A stretch of DNA of 38,891 nt, taken from positions 1-38,891 of the forward strand of contig JAJFFH010000033.1 of NCBI GenBank assembly GCA_021776735.1. Direction: 5' to 3'. Below are positions 7,430 to 17,106 of the stretch, piece by piece. How positions within the stretch are numbered: the first letter of the stretch is position 1; every line of letters starts with the position of its first letter. Source of the DNA: Planctomycetota bacterium. Its GTDB lineage: Bacteria; Planctomycetota; PLA2. The translations under genes and the position numbers were made by a program. The notes beneath the pieces were generated by a model. The model did no database searches. It had not been told where the DNA came from and saw only the letters and a program-made list of their open reading frames with translations.

Positions 7430-10400
7430 ATGACCAAGGACGGGGAACAACGCGATCCGCTCGAAGCCGGCCTCAAGGCCGGTTACTCGCCCGACTCCCA
7501 GGCTCCGGGCGAGAGCGTCCTGGCCGCCATCGAGCGCCTGCACGGATCGGACGCCCGCAGCCAGGTCGCGCTGCGCCACATCGAGGAGGGCGGCACGCCC
7601 GTCGCCCTGATGCGCGACGACGGTCCCGCGGTCGATGACTCCCGCTACCAGGTGCTCGGCGAAATCGCGCGAGGGGGCGTGGGCGTTATCTACCGCGGCC
7701 GCGACAAGGACCTGAACCGCGAGGTCGCGCTCAAGGTGCTCAAGGCCGACCACGCGGATAACCCGGACGTCGTGCAGCGCTTCATCGAGGAGGCGCAGGT
7801 CGGCGGCCAGCTGCATCACCCGGGCATCGTCCCGATCTACGGCATGGGCCTGCAGTCCGACGGCCGCGCGTACTTCGCGATGAAGCTGATCAAGGGGCGC
7901 ACGCTGTCGGCGATGCTCGAGAGCAACCCCGCCGGCATCGACCTGCCGAGCGTGTTCGAGTCCATCGCGCAAACGATGGCGTACGCGCACAGCCGCGGGG
8001 TCATCCACCGCGACCTGAAGCCGGCCAACATCATGATCGGTGCGTTCGGCGAGGTCATGGTCGTCGATTGGGGCTTCGCGAAAGTCCTCGGCCTCGACGA
8101 CACCGCGCCTACGGCGCCGAAAAACACCGTGATCGCGACCGTGCGCAGCGAAGCGGAGGGCTCGCAGTCCATCGCCGGCAGCGTGATGGGCACGCCCGCG
8201 TATATGCCGCCGGAACAGGCGCTCGGCCACGTCGACGAACTCGACGAGCGCAGCGACGTTTTTGCGCTCGGCGCGATCCTGTGCGAGATCCTCACCGGCG
8301 AGGCGCCGTACACCGGCAACCTGCGTGACCAGTTGCTGGCCGCGTCGCAGTGCCGCCTGGAGGAGGCGAACGAACGCCTCGACAACTGCGACGCTGCGGA
8401 CGAGCTGAAGCAACTCGCGCGCGACTGCATGCAGCCGCTCGGCAAAAAGCGCCCGGCCGAGGCCGGTGTCGTCGCCAGCCGCGTCTCCGGCCACTTCGCC
8501 GCCGTCGAGGAGCGCGTGCGCAACGCCGAACTGAGAGCGATCGAGGCGGAGGCCGCCGCCGACCGCTCGCGCCGCGCGCGCAAGCAGACGCTCGCGCTAA
8601 CCAGCCTGGCTCTGGTGGCCATCCTCGGCAGCGGCGGCGGCTACCTCTGGTGGCGCGGCGAACGCGACGCCCGCCGGAAAGGCGCGGAGCAGCGCGTCGC
8701 GGCGGCGTTGGCCAAGGCGGCGCAACGGGAACGTTCGGGGGACCGCACCGCTGCCATCTCGGCGGCGCAGGAGGCGGTCGGCATTGCCGAGACCGAGCAG
8801 ACGGCGGTCGATGAGGCGCGCGCGACGGTCGCGCGTCTCAAGCGACGACAGAAGGAGGCGGAACACGTTGCGTTTGTCGAGTTTCGAAACCAGCAACTTC
8901 AGCGAAACCTCGAATCGATTTTTTACAGCCCGCCCGACGAGATCCGGAAGACTCTGGACCGTGACTGCCGCGCAGTCCTTGCGGCCCACTTCGGCACTGG
9001 CGAAAGCGCATGGAAGCGTGCCGAGCGGCGCCTCGAGGGATCGAGTGTCGCGGCGGCCATCGCCTCGTCGCTCCTGGTTTGGGCCGGATACGTGGACGCT
9101 GAAGCGAAAAAGCCGCTGCACCGTCTCGCCTTCGCAATCGACCCCACGCAGCTGAACCTGCGCCAGGCCGTGATCGACAAGGATCCGGAGGCCGTCCAAA
9201 AGGAGCTGCAGGCCCAACCGCTCAAGGCGATTCCCGTCCGGCTCATCAAGTCCGCGGGCTGGATCCTCTGGAACGTCGGCCGGCGCGACCAGACGGAGAC
9301 GTTGTTTCGTGCGGCCGCGCAGCTTCACCCCGGATCAGCGGAGATCCAATCGGCGCTCGGCTGGATGTACGCGCGCTCTCACCGCGTCGAAGACGCCGTG
9401 CGTCACTTCACCGTGGCCGTCGCGGCCCGTCCGAAGATCAAGCACATCCGGCACGGTTACGCGCAGGCGCTGGAAAGGGCCGGACAACTGGAATCGGCCG
9501 TGGAGGCGTGGCGGGAGGTGCTGGAGGTCCACCCCCGATGGGCGCACGGCATGGGCCACCTCTTGAGCGCGCTCAACAAGTTGAAGCGCTTCGACGAAGC
9601 CGAGACCATCGCCCGGAACGCTGTCCGCGCCGACCCGACGAGCGACATGCTGGTCAGGGTTCTTAGCGCTCAAAGACAATATGCCGCCATGCTCACGGAG
9701 GCGCGCAGGGTCCTGCGGGCCTCGCTCGCGGCGACGCCGTCGATGGCGGACGTAGAACTCGGAGGTCGATACTCATGGGTGGGCTATGCGCACCTTTGCA
9801 ATGGCGAGCATGAGCAGGCAATTCCGCACTATCTCCGCGCGCGCGAGCTGGGCCCGAAGGAACTCACCACCTGGGACGGGCTCATCGGCGCGTACCTGGT
9901 GCTGGACGATCCGGATTCGGCCTTCGAGGTCCTTTGCGCGGCGCTCGAGGACCCGAAGAGGCGGGTCCTCATGTGGCGGCGGTTCCGCGAAAGGGCGAAT
10001 GCGACGATCCGCCAGGCCTTGATCGATCTGGCCCGCCGGTACTTGAAGCTTCACCCGAAGGATACGTCAGGATGGTACACCGTCGGAAGACGGCACAAGA
10101 ACGCCGGCCAGCTGGATCTGGCCATCGACGCGATGCGTACCGCGACTGGTCTTTCGGAAAGCGCGAACGGGTGGCAGTGGCTCGCCACCGTTCACCAGCA
10201 ACGCGCTGCCCCAGACGACTTGGCGCAAGCAGAGGAAGCGATCGAAAGAGCACTGGCAATCAAGCGCAACGTGTACGCGCTTCATTTCCTCGCGCGTCTC
10301 AAGAGCGGGCAGGACAAGCATGAAGAGGCAGAAGCCCTGAACAAGGAAGCGGTGGAACTCGAGCCGTGGAACGGGACGGCCGTTCAGCGGTACATCGAAT

Positions 10401-11527
10401 CGCTCCATCGCCGCGAGGACTTCAAGACCGCGTTGCAAGTCACTCGTGGATACTACCGCCGCAACAAGAACCTGCGGACGCTGTCGGAGGCTGCGTGGCA
10501 CCTGCGTGCACTGAAAGACCCGCAGGCCGCGATCAGGGAGCTCCGAGTACTCGAGACGGTTAAGGCACACGCCTCCGACAAACAAGCGCGCTGGGCGTGG
10601 CGTGAGCTCGGCATGGCGCGGATCGAGGCCGGGCAGCCGGACGGCGCCGAGGCGCTGACAAGGTCGATCGAGCTCGGGCTCAACGACAACTGGTGGGAGT
10701 TGGGACTTGAGTTGAGCAAGCACCACGCGCCCGACGTCGTGCGCGAGAAGCTGCGCGCGCTGGTGGACCGCACGGTCTACCCGGAGTCCGCATGGTTCGC
10801 GTTGCTCAAGACGTACCTCTCGATGGGCGATTTTGACTCGGCGCTGCAGGTGGCGAAGCAGACGTCGAGTCTGACGTTCCCCAGGGCGCGCACGCACTAC
10901 GTCCTCGGCATGATCTTTACGAAGACAGCCCGGGCCGGGGAAGCGCTGGTCGAACTCGACGCAGTCGATCCGAAGTTCGTGGAGTCGTTGATCAAAGGCG
11001 AATGGGAAACCCGGAAAGCCGCCGCCTTGTTCCGGCTCGGCCGATATGGAGAGGCCGTCGCGCTGCTCGACTCGGCCGGACTTCACGAGCAGGACAAGGA
11101 CCGGCGGCGTCGTGCGACGCTTGTGCCGCGGTTGCCGGCGATCGTTGCGGGCGAGGACACGGCGAAGGACGCGACAGAGGCCTATGACTTCGGCGTCGCG
11201 CTCGCCACCGTCGGACTTGCCGACGACAAGAAGACCTACTCGGCGGCTGCCGTTGCGATGTTCAAGAAGGCCAAAACAAAGGGCGGGCAGTTGTGGCTCG
11301 CGGCACGGGCCGCGAGCCACGCCCACGACCTTGTGACCGCGCTGGCCTGGTCTCGCGAGTGGCTCGACTACGTCGAGGATTCGAAGAACGTGATGTACGT
11401 CCGGCTCGTCCTCGAAAGGGCCGCCCGGGATCCGCGGTCCAAGTCGGTGCGCGACGCCGGAAACTGGCCCGCGTTCTGGACGCGGTTCGACGGGCTGCTG
11501 GCCAAAGCAAGGAAGCAGACATGGTGA
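7430..11527 (+). CDS. Membrane Ser/Thr protein kinase with large TPR region
   Basis: The product is 1365 residues. The kinase domain spans about 73-350: glycine loop [14 protein letters not shown], Lys102 in VALKVLK, catalytic HRDLKPAN with Asp195, and metal-binding Asp213 in a DWG rather than [18 protein letters not shown] forms the activation-segment end and [15 protein letters not shown] follows. All catalytic residues are present, so it should be active. A membrane helix at about 388-410 ([20 protein letters not shown]) follows a charged linker. The remaining 900 residues are helical with many TPR motifs, for example [20 protein letters not shown], and should lie on the far side of the membrane, probably as a sensor or scaffold. 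It follows the ECF gene by 44 bases and overlaps the next kinase gene by seven bases, so the three are very likely one operon. Confidence 0.92.
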   Translation: MTKDGEQRDPLEAGLKAGYSPDSQAPGESVLAAIERLHGSDARSQVALRHIEEGGTPVALMRDDGPAVDDSRYQVLGEIARGGVGVIYRGRDKDLNREVALKVLKADHADNPDVVQRFIEEAQVGGQLHHPGIVPIYGMGLQSDGRAYFAMKLIKGRTLSAMLESNPAGIDLPSVFESIAQTMAYAHSRGVIHRDLKPANIMIGAFGEVMVVDWGFAKVLGLDDTAPTAPKNTVIATVRSEAEGSQSIAGSVMGTPAYMPPEQALGHVDELDERSDVFALGAILCEILTGEAPYTGNLRDQLLAASQCRLEEANERLDNCDAADELKQLARDCMQPLGKKRPAEAGVVASRVSGHFAAVEERVRNAELRAIEAEAAADRSRRARKQTLALTSLALVAILGSGGGYLWWRGERDARRKGAEQRVAAALAKAAQRERSGDRTAAISAAQEAVGIAETEQTAVDEARATVARLKRRQKEAEHVAFVEFRNQQLQRNLESIFYSPPDEIRKTLDRDCRAVLAAHFGTGESAWKRAERRLEGSSVAAAIASSLLVWAGYVDAEAKKPLHRLAFAIDPTQLNLRQAVIDKDPEAVQKELQAQPLKAIPVRLIKSAGWILWNVGRRDQTETLFRAAAQLHPGSAEIQSALGWMYARSHRVEDAVRHFTVAVAARPKIKHIRHGYAQALERAGQLESAVEAWREVLEVHPRWAHGMGHLLSALNKLKRFDEAETIARNAVRADPTSDMLVRVLSAQRQYAAMLTEARRVLRASLAATPSMADVELGGRYSWVGYAHLCNGEHEQAIPHYLRARELGPKELTTWDGLIGAYLVLDDPDSAFEVLCAALEDPKRRVLMWRRFRERANATIRQALIDLARRYLKLHPKDTSGWYTVGRRHKNAGQLDLAIDAMRTATGLSESANGWQWLATVHQQRAAPDDLAQAEEAIERALAIKRNVYALHFLARLKSGQDKHEEAEALNKEAVELEPWNGTAVQRYIESLHRREDFKTALQVTRGYYRRNKNLRTLSEAAWHLRALKDPQAAIRELRVLETVKAHASDKQARWAWRELGMARIEAGQPDGAEALTRSIELGLNDNWWELGLELSKHHAPDVVREKLRALVDRTVYPESAWFALLKTYLSMGDFDSALQVAKQTSSLTFPRARTHYVLGMIFTKTARAGEALVELDAVDPKFVESLIKGEWETRKAAALFRLGRYGEAVALLDSAGLHEQDKDRRRRATLVPRLPAIVAGEDTAKDATEAYDFGVALATVGLADDKKTYSAAAVAMFKKAKTKGGQLWLAARAASHAHDLVTALAWSREWLDYVEDSKNVMYVRLVLERAARDPRSKSVRDAGNWPAFWTRFDGLLAKARKQTW

Positions 11528-14157
11528 GCGACAAGAGCATCCTGCTGCGCCTTCACGAGCAGGGCCAACCCGCCGCCCGCGTGGACTTGCGCGGCACCGA
11601 GCGCAACAAAGACGCGAGGACGCGCTACGAACTCGTCGGTGAACTCGCCCGCGGCGGCGTGGGCGTCGTACACCGCGGCCGCGACAACGACCTGGGCCGC
11701 GACGTCGCTCTCAAGGTGTTGCGCGAGGAGTACCTGGCCAACCCCGAGCTGGTGCGCCGCTTCGTCGAGGAGGCGCAGATCGGCGCGCAGCTGCAGCACC
11801 CCGGCATCGTTCCGGTCTACGAACTCGGCCTGCTCGAGAACCAGCGCCCGTACTTCGCCATGAAGCTGGTGAAGGGCGAAACGCTCGCCGCGCGTTTGCA
11901 AAGGCGCACCGATCCCGGCGATGGCCGCCGCACCATGCTCGCGATCTTTCGCGACGCCTGCCGCACCGTCGCCTACGCCCACGCCCGCGGCGTAATCCAC
12001 CGGGACCTGAAGCCCGCCAACATCATGATCGGCAGCTTCGGCGAGGTGCAGGTCGTCGACTGGGGCTTTGCCAAGGTGCTACGCGCGGGCGGCATCGACG
12101 ATGAGCGCCTGGCCAAGGCCGCGAAGCGTCTCTCCACGATGATCGCCACCGTGCGCTCGGGCGACGACTCCAACCCGTCGCTGGCCGGCAGCGTCATGGG
12201 CACGCCCGCCTACATGCCGCCGGAGCAGGCGCTCGGCCACGTCGAAGAGCTCGACGCCCGCAGTGACGTGTTCAGTCTCGGCGCGATCCTGTGCGAGATC
12301 CTGACCGGTGCCCCGCCGTTTACGGGGATCGGGGAAGCATCGATGTGCGACCTCGACGGGGCCGACGCGAGCCTCGACCGATGCGGCGCCGACAAGAGCC
12401 TCGTCGACCTCTGCCGCCGCGCCCTTGCGCCGCTTCCGAAGGACCGCCCCGCCGACGCGCAGGTGATCGCCAACGCGATCGCGGACTATCTCGGCAAGGC
12501 GGAAGGCCGCGCGCACCGCATGCAGGTCCACGCCGCACAGTCGCAGGCGCGCGCGGAGAAGCAGCAGCGCGCCCGGCGCTTCACGCTCATGCTGTCGGTC
12601 GGCGGCGTGGCCGCGATGATCCTGATCGGCCTGACGTTTTTGTGGATCCACAACAAGGGCGTCGAGCACGACCGCCGCGAGCAGAAAAAGATCGCCACCG
12701 CGGTGCGCGAGGCGCAGAACGAACCGGACGACCGGAAGGCGCTCGTCGCGGCCAAGCGAGCACGCCGCGACGGCGGCGACGTCGATGATCTGATCGCCGA
12801 ACTCGACAAGCGCATCCACGACCGCGAGGCCACGCAGACGCGTGACAAGCTCGCGCGCGACCTTCTTGCCGCGCTCGAGGAGGCCGGCTCGAAGCACGGG
12901 GATAGGGAGTTCACTTCCAAGCAGATCGACGCGGAGTACGAGGCCGCCCTCGAGCTGCACGACGTTGAGCTCGAAACCCTGTCGAAGAGGCTGGAGGGCG
13001 CGCCCCATCGCAAAGGGATCGCCGGCGCACTGCAGCACTGGGCCTATCAGCGCCGCCGGCGAAAACAGTTCGCCGAGTCGATCCATCGCACCGCCCAAAG
13101 CCTCGACCCCTCCATCGGCGACCTCGACGAGACGGTCACGACACCCGACAAGATCGACGGCATCGCACCGACGCGGCTCGCGATCATGGCCTGGACCCTG
13201 AACAGCCAGGAGAAGACGAAGCAGGCCGAGGCGCTGCTCCGCGCCGCGCAGCGCAAGCACCCGGACCACTTCTGGGTCAACACGGCGCTTGGCACCACGC
13301 TGACCGAACGGCGGGAGAAACCGCTGGAAGCGGCCCGCTACTTCGCAGCGGCCCGCGGCCTGCGCCCCGAGAGTATCGAAGCCATCCATCGGCTCGGCAA
13401 GGCGTTGGAAAAGGGCGAGCGGCAAGCCGAGGCTCTGGAGACGTTTCGGACCGGCGTGCGGCTGAACCCGACATGGGCGCACGGGTACATGCACATCGGC
13501 GAGATCCTGAGAAAGGCCGGCAAGCTGGACGACGCGCTCAAGGCCTTGCGCGCCGGACTCAAGCTCAAGCCCGACAACGAGCCGTTGAACCTCTCCATGT
13601 GCTACACGCTGCGGTCTTCCGGCAAGGCCGAGGAGGCAAGGCGTTTTCTTCGCCTGACGATGAAGCGGAGCCTCCAGCTGTCCCGGCAAGGACTCGAAAA
13701 GGACCCCGAGAACCCAGAGCGTCTGTCCGGCTATCTCAGCCTTCTGATGCTGGTGGAGAGGTTCGAGGACGCCGAGCCGATCGCACGCCGCCTGATCCGC
13801 GTGCGCCTGGCCCCCGTGCGTGCCTGGCACTCGCTCGCCATTGTGCTGCAGGCCCTGGGCCGCGATGAGGATTCGCAATCGGCGCAGAAGCGCTGCGACG
13901 AACTCGTGACGAAGCTCAAGATCGATCCGGTTAAGGCACGTTTGATGAAGGCCCGGACCTTGATCGCACGCGGCGACCTGGCCGGGGCCGAAAACACCCT
14001 GCGCGGCCTGATCGCCAGGGACGGGAAGAACCGCGTCGCCTGGTGGATCCTGGCCCGCGTCCTGCACAAGCAGGGCAACCACCGGGACGCGGACGCGGCC
14101 CAAGAGAAGTCGGCCGACCTCGCGCGCCGCGGAACCCGCGCGCCTCGCGACCGCTGA
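11521..14157 (+). CDS. Second membrane Ser/Thr protein kinase with TPR region
   Basis: The product is 878 residues from the ATG at 11521, which overlaps the previous stop in ATGGTGA; the frame is open further upstream only as a shadow of the previous gene. It is a paralogue of the upstream kinase: glycine loop [14 protein letters not shown], Lys65, HRDLKPAN with Asp162, DWG at 180-182, then [16 protein letters not shown] membrane helix lies at about 353-376 ([20 protein letters not shown]). It is followed by a charged coiled-coil-like stretch and TPRs in the last 350 residues ([38 protein letters not shown]). The overlap implies translational coupling, hence roughly balanced amounts of the two kinases and a possible heterodimer. 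The shared upstream ECF gene suggests joint control. No membrane partner or phosphatase gene is adjacent. Confidence 0.92.
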   Translation: MVSDKSILLRLHEQGQPAARVDLRGTERNKDARTRYELVGELARGGVGVVHRGRDNDLGRDVALKVLREEYLANPELVRRFVEEAQIGAQLQHPGIVPVYELGLLENQRPYFAMKLVKGETLAARLQRRTDPGDGRRTMLAIFRDACRTVAYAHARGVIHRDLKPANIMIGSFGEVQVVDWGFAKVLRAGGIDDERLAKAAKRLSTMIATVRSGDDSNPSLAGSVMGTPAYMPPEQALGHVEELDARSDVFSLGAILCEILTGAPPFTGIGEASMCDLDGADASLDRCGADKSLVDLCRRALAPLPKDRPADAQVIANAIADYLGKAEGRAHRMQVHAAQSQARAEKQQRARRFTLMLSVGGVAAMILIGLTFLWIHNKGVEHDRREQKKIATAVREAQNEPDDRKALVAAKRARRDGGDVDDLIAELDKRIHDREATQTRDKLARDLLAALEEAGSKHGDREFTSKQIDAEYEAALELHDVELETLSKRLEGAPHRKGIAGALQHWAYQRRRRKQFAESIHRTAQSLDPSIGDLDETVTTPDKIDGIAPTRLAIMAWTLNSQEKTKQAEALLRAAQRKHPDHFWVNTALGTTLTERREKPLEAARYFAAARGLRPESIEAIHRLGKALEKGERQAEALETFRTGVRLNPTWAHGYMHIGEILRKAGKLDDALKALRAGLKLKPDNEPLNLSMCYTLRSSGKAEEARRFLRLTMKRSLQLSRQGLEKDPENPERLSGYLSLLMLVERFEDAEPIARRLIRVRLAPVRAWHSLAIVLQALGRDEDSQSAQKRCDELVTKLKIDPVKARLMKARTLIARGDLAGAENTLRGLIARDGKNRVAWWILARVLHKQGNHRDADAAQEKSADLARRGTRAPRDR

Positions 14158-14261
14158 CACGCCGAGCCGCAAGGTCGGCTAGGCCAACGAAGATAGGATG
14201 GGGTAGCCCGACATCTTAGTTTTGACCTAGCGCTTGCGTGTGAGTGGTCGAGCCATCTGAG

Positions 14262-16922
14262 TCAACGCAAGACACGCAGTGTCCGCCCGCGTTCGCCGGA
14301 GGCGACCAATTCTTCGGTCGCCGCGCCATCGGGCCCAACAACGGAAACAAGATACAGGCCGGGACGGAGGCCGGGAAACCGAAACCATCCGCTGGCTCGT
14401 GTACGCCCCGTCCTTGCGTCCGGGGCCGCGGGATCGAGCGACCGGAGTGTCACAACTCCGTTCTTGCAAGGCGTACCTTCGGCGACCAGTGCTCGCCCCT
14501 CCAGCGTCTCCCCGGTCGGGAAGCGCAAGTCGAGACGCGTCACGCTTCCCGCCGTCGGCGTCACCGCCGACTCCAAAATGACCATGGGGTGGTTCGGATG
14601 GTCCGCAACCAGCGTCGCACCGACTCGGAGCGACTCGCACTCCTTCACGGAGCAGTCGTAGCGATATCGACCCTTGCCATTGGAGCGCACGGTCCACCGT
14701 GGATACCAGTGGCGCCGGCGCAACTTCGCAAGCTGTGTCCGGTCGAATCCGGCAGGCAGGAGTCCGACGAGTGCTCCCGCCACCGGTTGACCGTGCGCGT
14801 CTGCAATGGTTCCGTGGACTGTGCCGACGGGTTCCGGTGTCAGGTCGAGCCGTGTCGTCGCGTCCGCCCGGACGATGAAGGGACCAAAACGCTCGTCGCC
14901 GACGCGTATGAACACGGGTTCATCCACGGGGACATGATCAAACGCGAAGATGTCGCGGGCATCAAAGAACTCCCGAGCCATCCGCCCGTTGGCCACCAGG
15001 TCGATCGCGATCAACGGCTGGTCGCCCGGGGCGTTGCCGCGCCCGCCTCCGTAAGCGACTCCCGACAAGCGTCCCTCGATGCGGCCGCGGGGTTTCAGGT
15101 CGAGTGTGACCCGTGCAGGCGCGACGCACTCGACCGGTTCGCTTGCGAGCGGCCCCGATACGGCATGCACGCGATATCTCTGCGGCCGCAGGCCATCGAT
15201 CCGAACCCCACCGCGAGTCGTAGCTGTTTCTCGAACGGGTACCCAGACCGTGCCGCGACGGGCGGACAGGATCACCCGCGCCGCGTGATCGGGTGTGGTT
15301 ACATGGATGCTGGCGGCGCGGCTCAGCCGTAGAACCGCATGTGCGGCCTGCAGAGGGTGGACCCGCAGCGTGAGGCGACGCGACGCGAGCAGGTCGGCTA
15401 GTCTCCGCGGCGGTTGTGCTGCCACACGGATCGGTCCACGCGGAAGCCCGTCGACTCGGTAGCGGCCCGTGTCGTTCGTCAGCGCCGTGATCGTGATCTC
15501 ATCGCCGTTCCTGAGACGCGCGGTGGCCATGACGACTGCGCCAGGTACGGGCGACCCGGCCGGATCGAGAACTGTTCCGCGCATCGCGCACGCGCCGCGC
15601 GGAAGCACGAAGTCCAGCGCGAGACGTGAGGTCTTTGTCTTTCTGTGGACCGTCATCTTCCCGCTTCGGATCTCCCATACAGTCAGCGCGTCGCGGTCGG
15701 GCTCGCCGATGACCATCGCAAACCGGCCGCGCGTGTCGGTGTGCGTTGTGAGCCGGGCAGGCGCGGTCACAACGCCGCCCTGAGTCACGGTGACCGCCGC
15801 CATGGGAACCGGTGCTCCGTCCGATGTCGCGACCGTGCCCTCCAGACGGCATGGCGGACGGAGCCAGACCTCGATCGACCGCGGGGCACCGACGGCCGGG
15901 AGCGTAATCAGACTGCGGCAAGGGGCGTGTTCGGCGGCGACTACCACGACCGTGATGCGACGACGCCATTCGATTCGTAGTTGAAACCGGCCGTCGGCGC
16001 CTGTCGCTGTTCGGGCAAGCGGACGGTCGCTCCAGTTCACGCGGCCGGGCGCGTGTCCGTCCGCGTACGTCACGTGAATCTCGACCGAGGCACCACTCAC
16101 TGGGCCGTGTGACGTGAGAACCTGCCCTTGGATTCCCACGCGCGCCGACATGCTCCGGGCCGAGTGTCCGACCGTTGGCGCCGTGTGCGCCGCTGCGACG
16201 ATGTCGGCGATCGATCGATGTGCGCGGAGTTCCCGTTCCGCGCGTTCCCGGTGCTCGATAGCCCGGTATCGCGTGGAGTACCGGAGGCCGACGAGGAGCA
16301 TCGCCACAAGAATCGCGGCCGCGGAGTACACCGCGCCACGCCGGACACTTCTGCCGATGAGCGCCGCGAGAAACCACGGAGCCGGCGCCTGCTTTCGGGA
16401 GTCGTCGTGCCGGTCCAGCGCTTCACGCAAGAGTCGTAGACCGCGCGCCAACCGTGTCTTAACGGTCGCGAGGGGTACGTGCGATTCCTCCGCGATCTGA
16501 ATCGGCGTGCGTCCGGCGATGTACCGGCGTGTGATGACCGAGCGATAGGGTTCGGGCAAACGATCCAGCTCCGCGCGAACCCGACGTGCCGCGTGTTGCT
16601 TGGCCTCCTCGTCGATGAGCCCTGCGACGGGGCCATCCGAGCGTTCGCGCCGGGCGGCCCTTTGCTCGCGCTCCGCCCGCCGTCGTTCGCTGCGTCGGTA
16701 ACGTGCGGCGATGCGGCGGACGACCGTGAACAGCCATCCGCGACTGTTCCAGCGACTGCGAGGATCCTGTTCGAGCATGGCAAGTGCCGCCTCTTGCGCA
16801 ACGTCGTGGGCCGTCTGCTCGTCGGGTGCGCAGCGGCAAGCGGTGCGCAGGATGTACTCCAGGTGGAGCGCTACGTATCGGCCGTCGCGTCCTCGGGATT
16901 CCTCGTTCGATCTAGACGGCAT
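14262..16922 (-). CDS. Membrane-anchored ECF-like sigma factor fused to beta-domain extracytoplasmic region
   Basis: The product is 886 residues. Residues about 18-82 look like sigma region 2 (LEYILRTACRCAPDEQTAHD, then SRGWLFTVVRRIAARYRRSE). Residues about 118-168 look like region 4 (LDRLPEPYRSVITRRYIAGR, then LATVKTRLARGLRLLREALD). A single membrane helix follows at about 189-210 (AVYSAAAILVAMLLVGLRYS). The rest is a chain of carboxypeptidase-regulatory-like or Ig-like beta domains, for example VGIQGQVLTSHGPVSGASVE, RLEGTVATSDGAPVPMAAVT and TVHGTIADAHGQPVAGALVG, ending in GLRPGLYLVSVVGPDG. The sigma part is therefore cytoplasmic and the beta chain outside. Sigma factors with C-terminal extensions and membrane helices are known; this domain mix would make a one-protein sensor and transcription factor. 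It converges on the kinase operon and is divergent from the propeller lipoprotein at 17107. Confidence 0.88.
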   Translation of the reverse strand: MPSRSNEESRGRDGRYVALHLEYILRTACRCAPDEQTAHDVAQEAALAMLEQDPRSRWNSRGWLFTVVRRIAARYRRSERRRAEREQRAARRERSDGPVAGLIDEEAKQHAARRVRAELDRLPEPYRSVITRRYIAGRTPIQIAEESHVPLATVKTRLARGLRLLREALDRHDDSRKQAPAPWFLAALIGRSVRRGAVYSAAAILVAMLLVGLRYSTRYRAIEHRERAERELRAHRSIADIVAAAHTAPTVGHSARSMSARVGIQGQVLTSHGPVSGASVEIHVTYADGHAPGRVNWSDRPLARTATGADGRFQLRIEWRRRITVVVVAAEHAPCRSLITLPAVGAPRSIEVWLRPPCRLEGTVATSDGAPVPMAAVTVTQGGVVTAPARLTTHTDTRGRFAMVIGEPDRDALTVWEIRSGKMTVHRKTKTSRLALDFVLPRGACAMRGTVLDPAGSPVPGAVVMATARLRNGDEITITALTNDTGRYRVDGLPRGPIRVAAQPPRRLADLLASRRLTLRVHPLQAAHAVLRLSRAASIHVTTPDHAARVILSARRGTVWVPVRETATTRGGVRIDGLRPQRYRVHAVSGPLASEPVECVAPARVTLDLKPRGRIEGRLSGVAYGGGRGNAPGDQPLIAIDLVANGRMAREFFDARDIFAFDHVPVDEPVFIRVGDERFGPFIVRADATTRLDLTPEPVGTVHGTIADAHGQPVAGALVGLLPAGFDRTQLAKLRRRHWYPRWTVRSNGKGRYRYDCSVKECESLRVGATLVADHPNHPMVILESAVTPTAGSVTRLDLRFPTGETLEGRALVAEGTPCKNGVVTLRSLDPAAPDARTGRTRASGWFRFPGLRPGLYLVSVVGPDGAATEELVASGERGRTLRVLR

Positions 16923-16994
16923 AACCCGCTTATACCAGCTTGAGCGCGCGCGGTCCGTATGCCCGAATCGCCGCCGCAGGTGTCATCGATTTGC

Positions 16995-17028
16995 AAAAAA
17001 GGTCACGCGTCGAACGCGCGCATTTTTT
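16995..17028. promoter_or_regulatory. Inverted repeat between divergent genes
   Basis: A run of six A (16995-17000) and a run of six T (17023-17028) flank a short GC stem, CGCGT-CGA-ACGCG (17006-17018). It lies in the 184-base region between the divergent starts of the sigma fusion (16922) and the propeller lipoprotein (17107). It could be an operator or a terminator-like hairpin; I cannot tell which. Confidence 0.4.
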
Positions 17029-17106
17029 GTGGCGGGATCCGCTCGATCTCCTACAACAAACGCACTCAGTGCAGTGAGCGACTCGACTATTTTTCGGAGA
17101 CCAACG

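Noticed and set aside
10067..11326. Long minus-strand open frame across the first kinase gene
   Set aside because: High GC keeps antisense frames open; its composition is that of a shadow frame (rich in Arg, Gly and Val in irregular order) and it lacks any family signal.
11293..11520. Longer N-terminus for the second kinase
   Set aside because: It lies entirely within the coding sequence of the first kinase in another frame and has no kinase-like content.
12079..14172. Long minus-strand open frame across the second kinase gene
   Set aside because: Same reason: it mirrors the codons of the strong plus-strand gene and shows no domain.
14158..14261. Possible repeat end near GATAGGATGGGG
   Set aside because: It only matches a few bases of the inverted repeats and lacks the GAGTTTTCGG part.
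16711..17106. Longer N-terminus for the SBBP lipoprotein
   Set aside because: The upstream frame is the shadow of the sigma-fusion gene on the other strand; the ATG at 17107 has a ribosome site and a proper lipoprotein signal.
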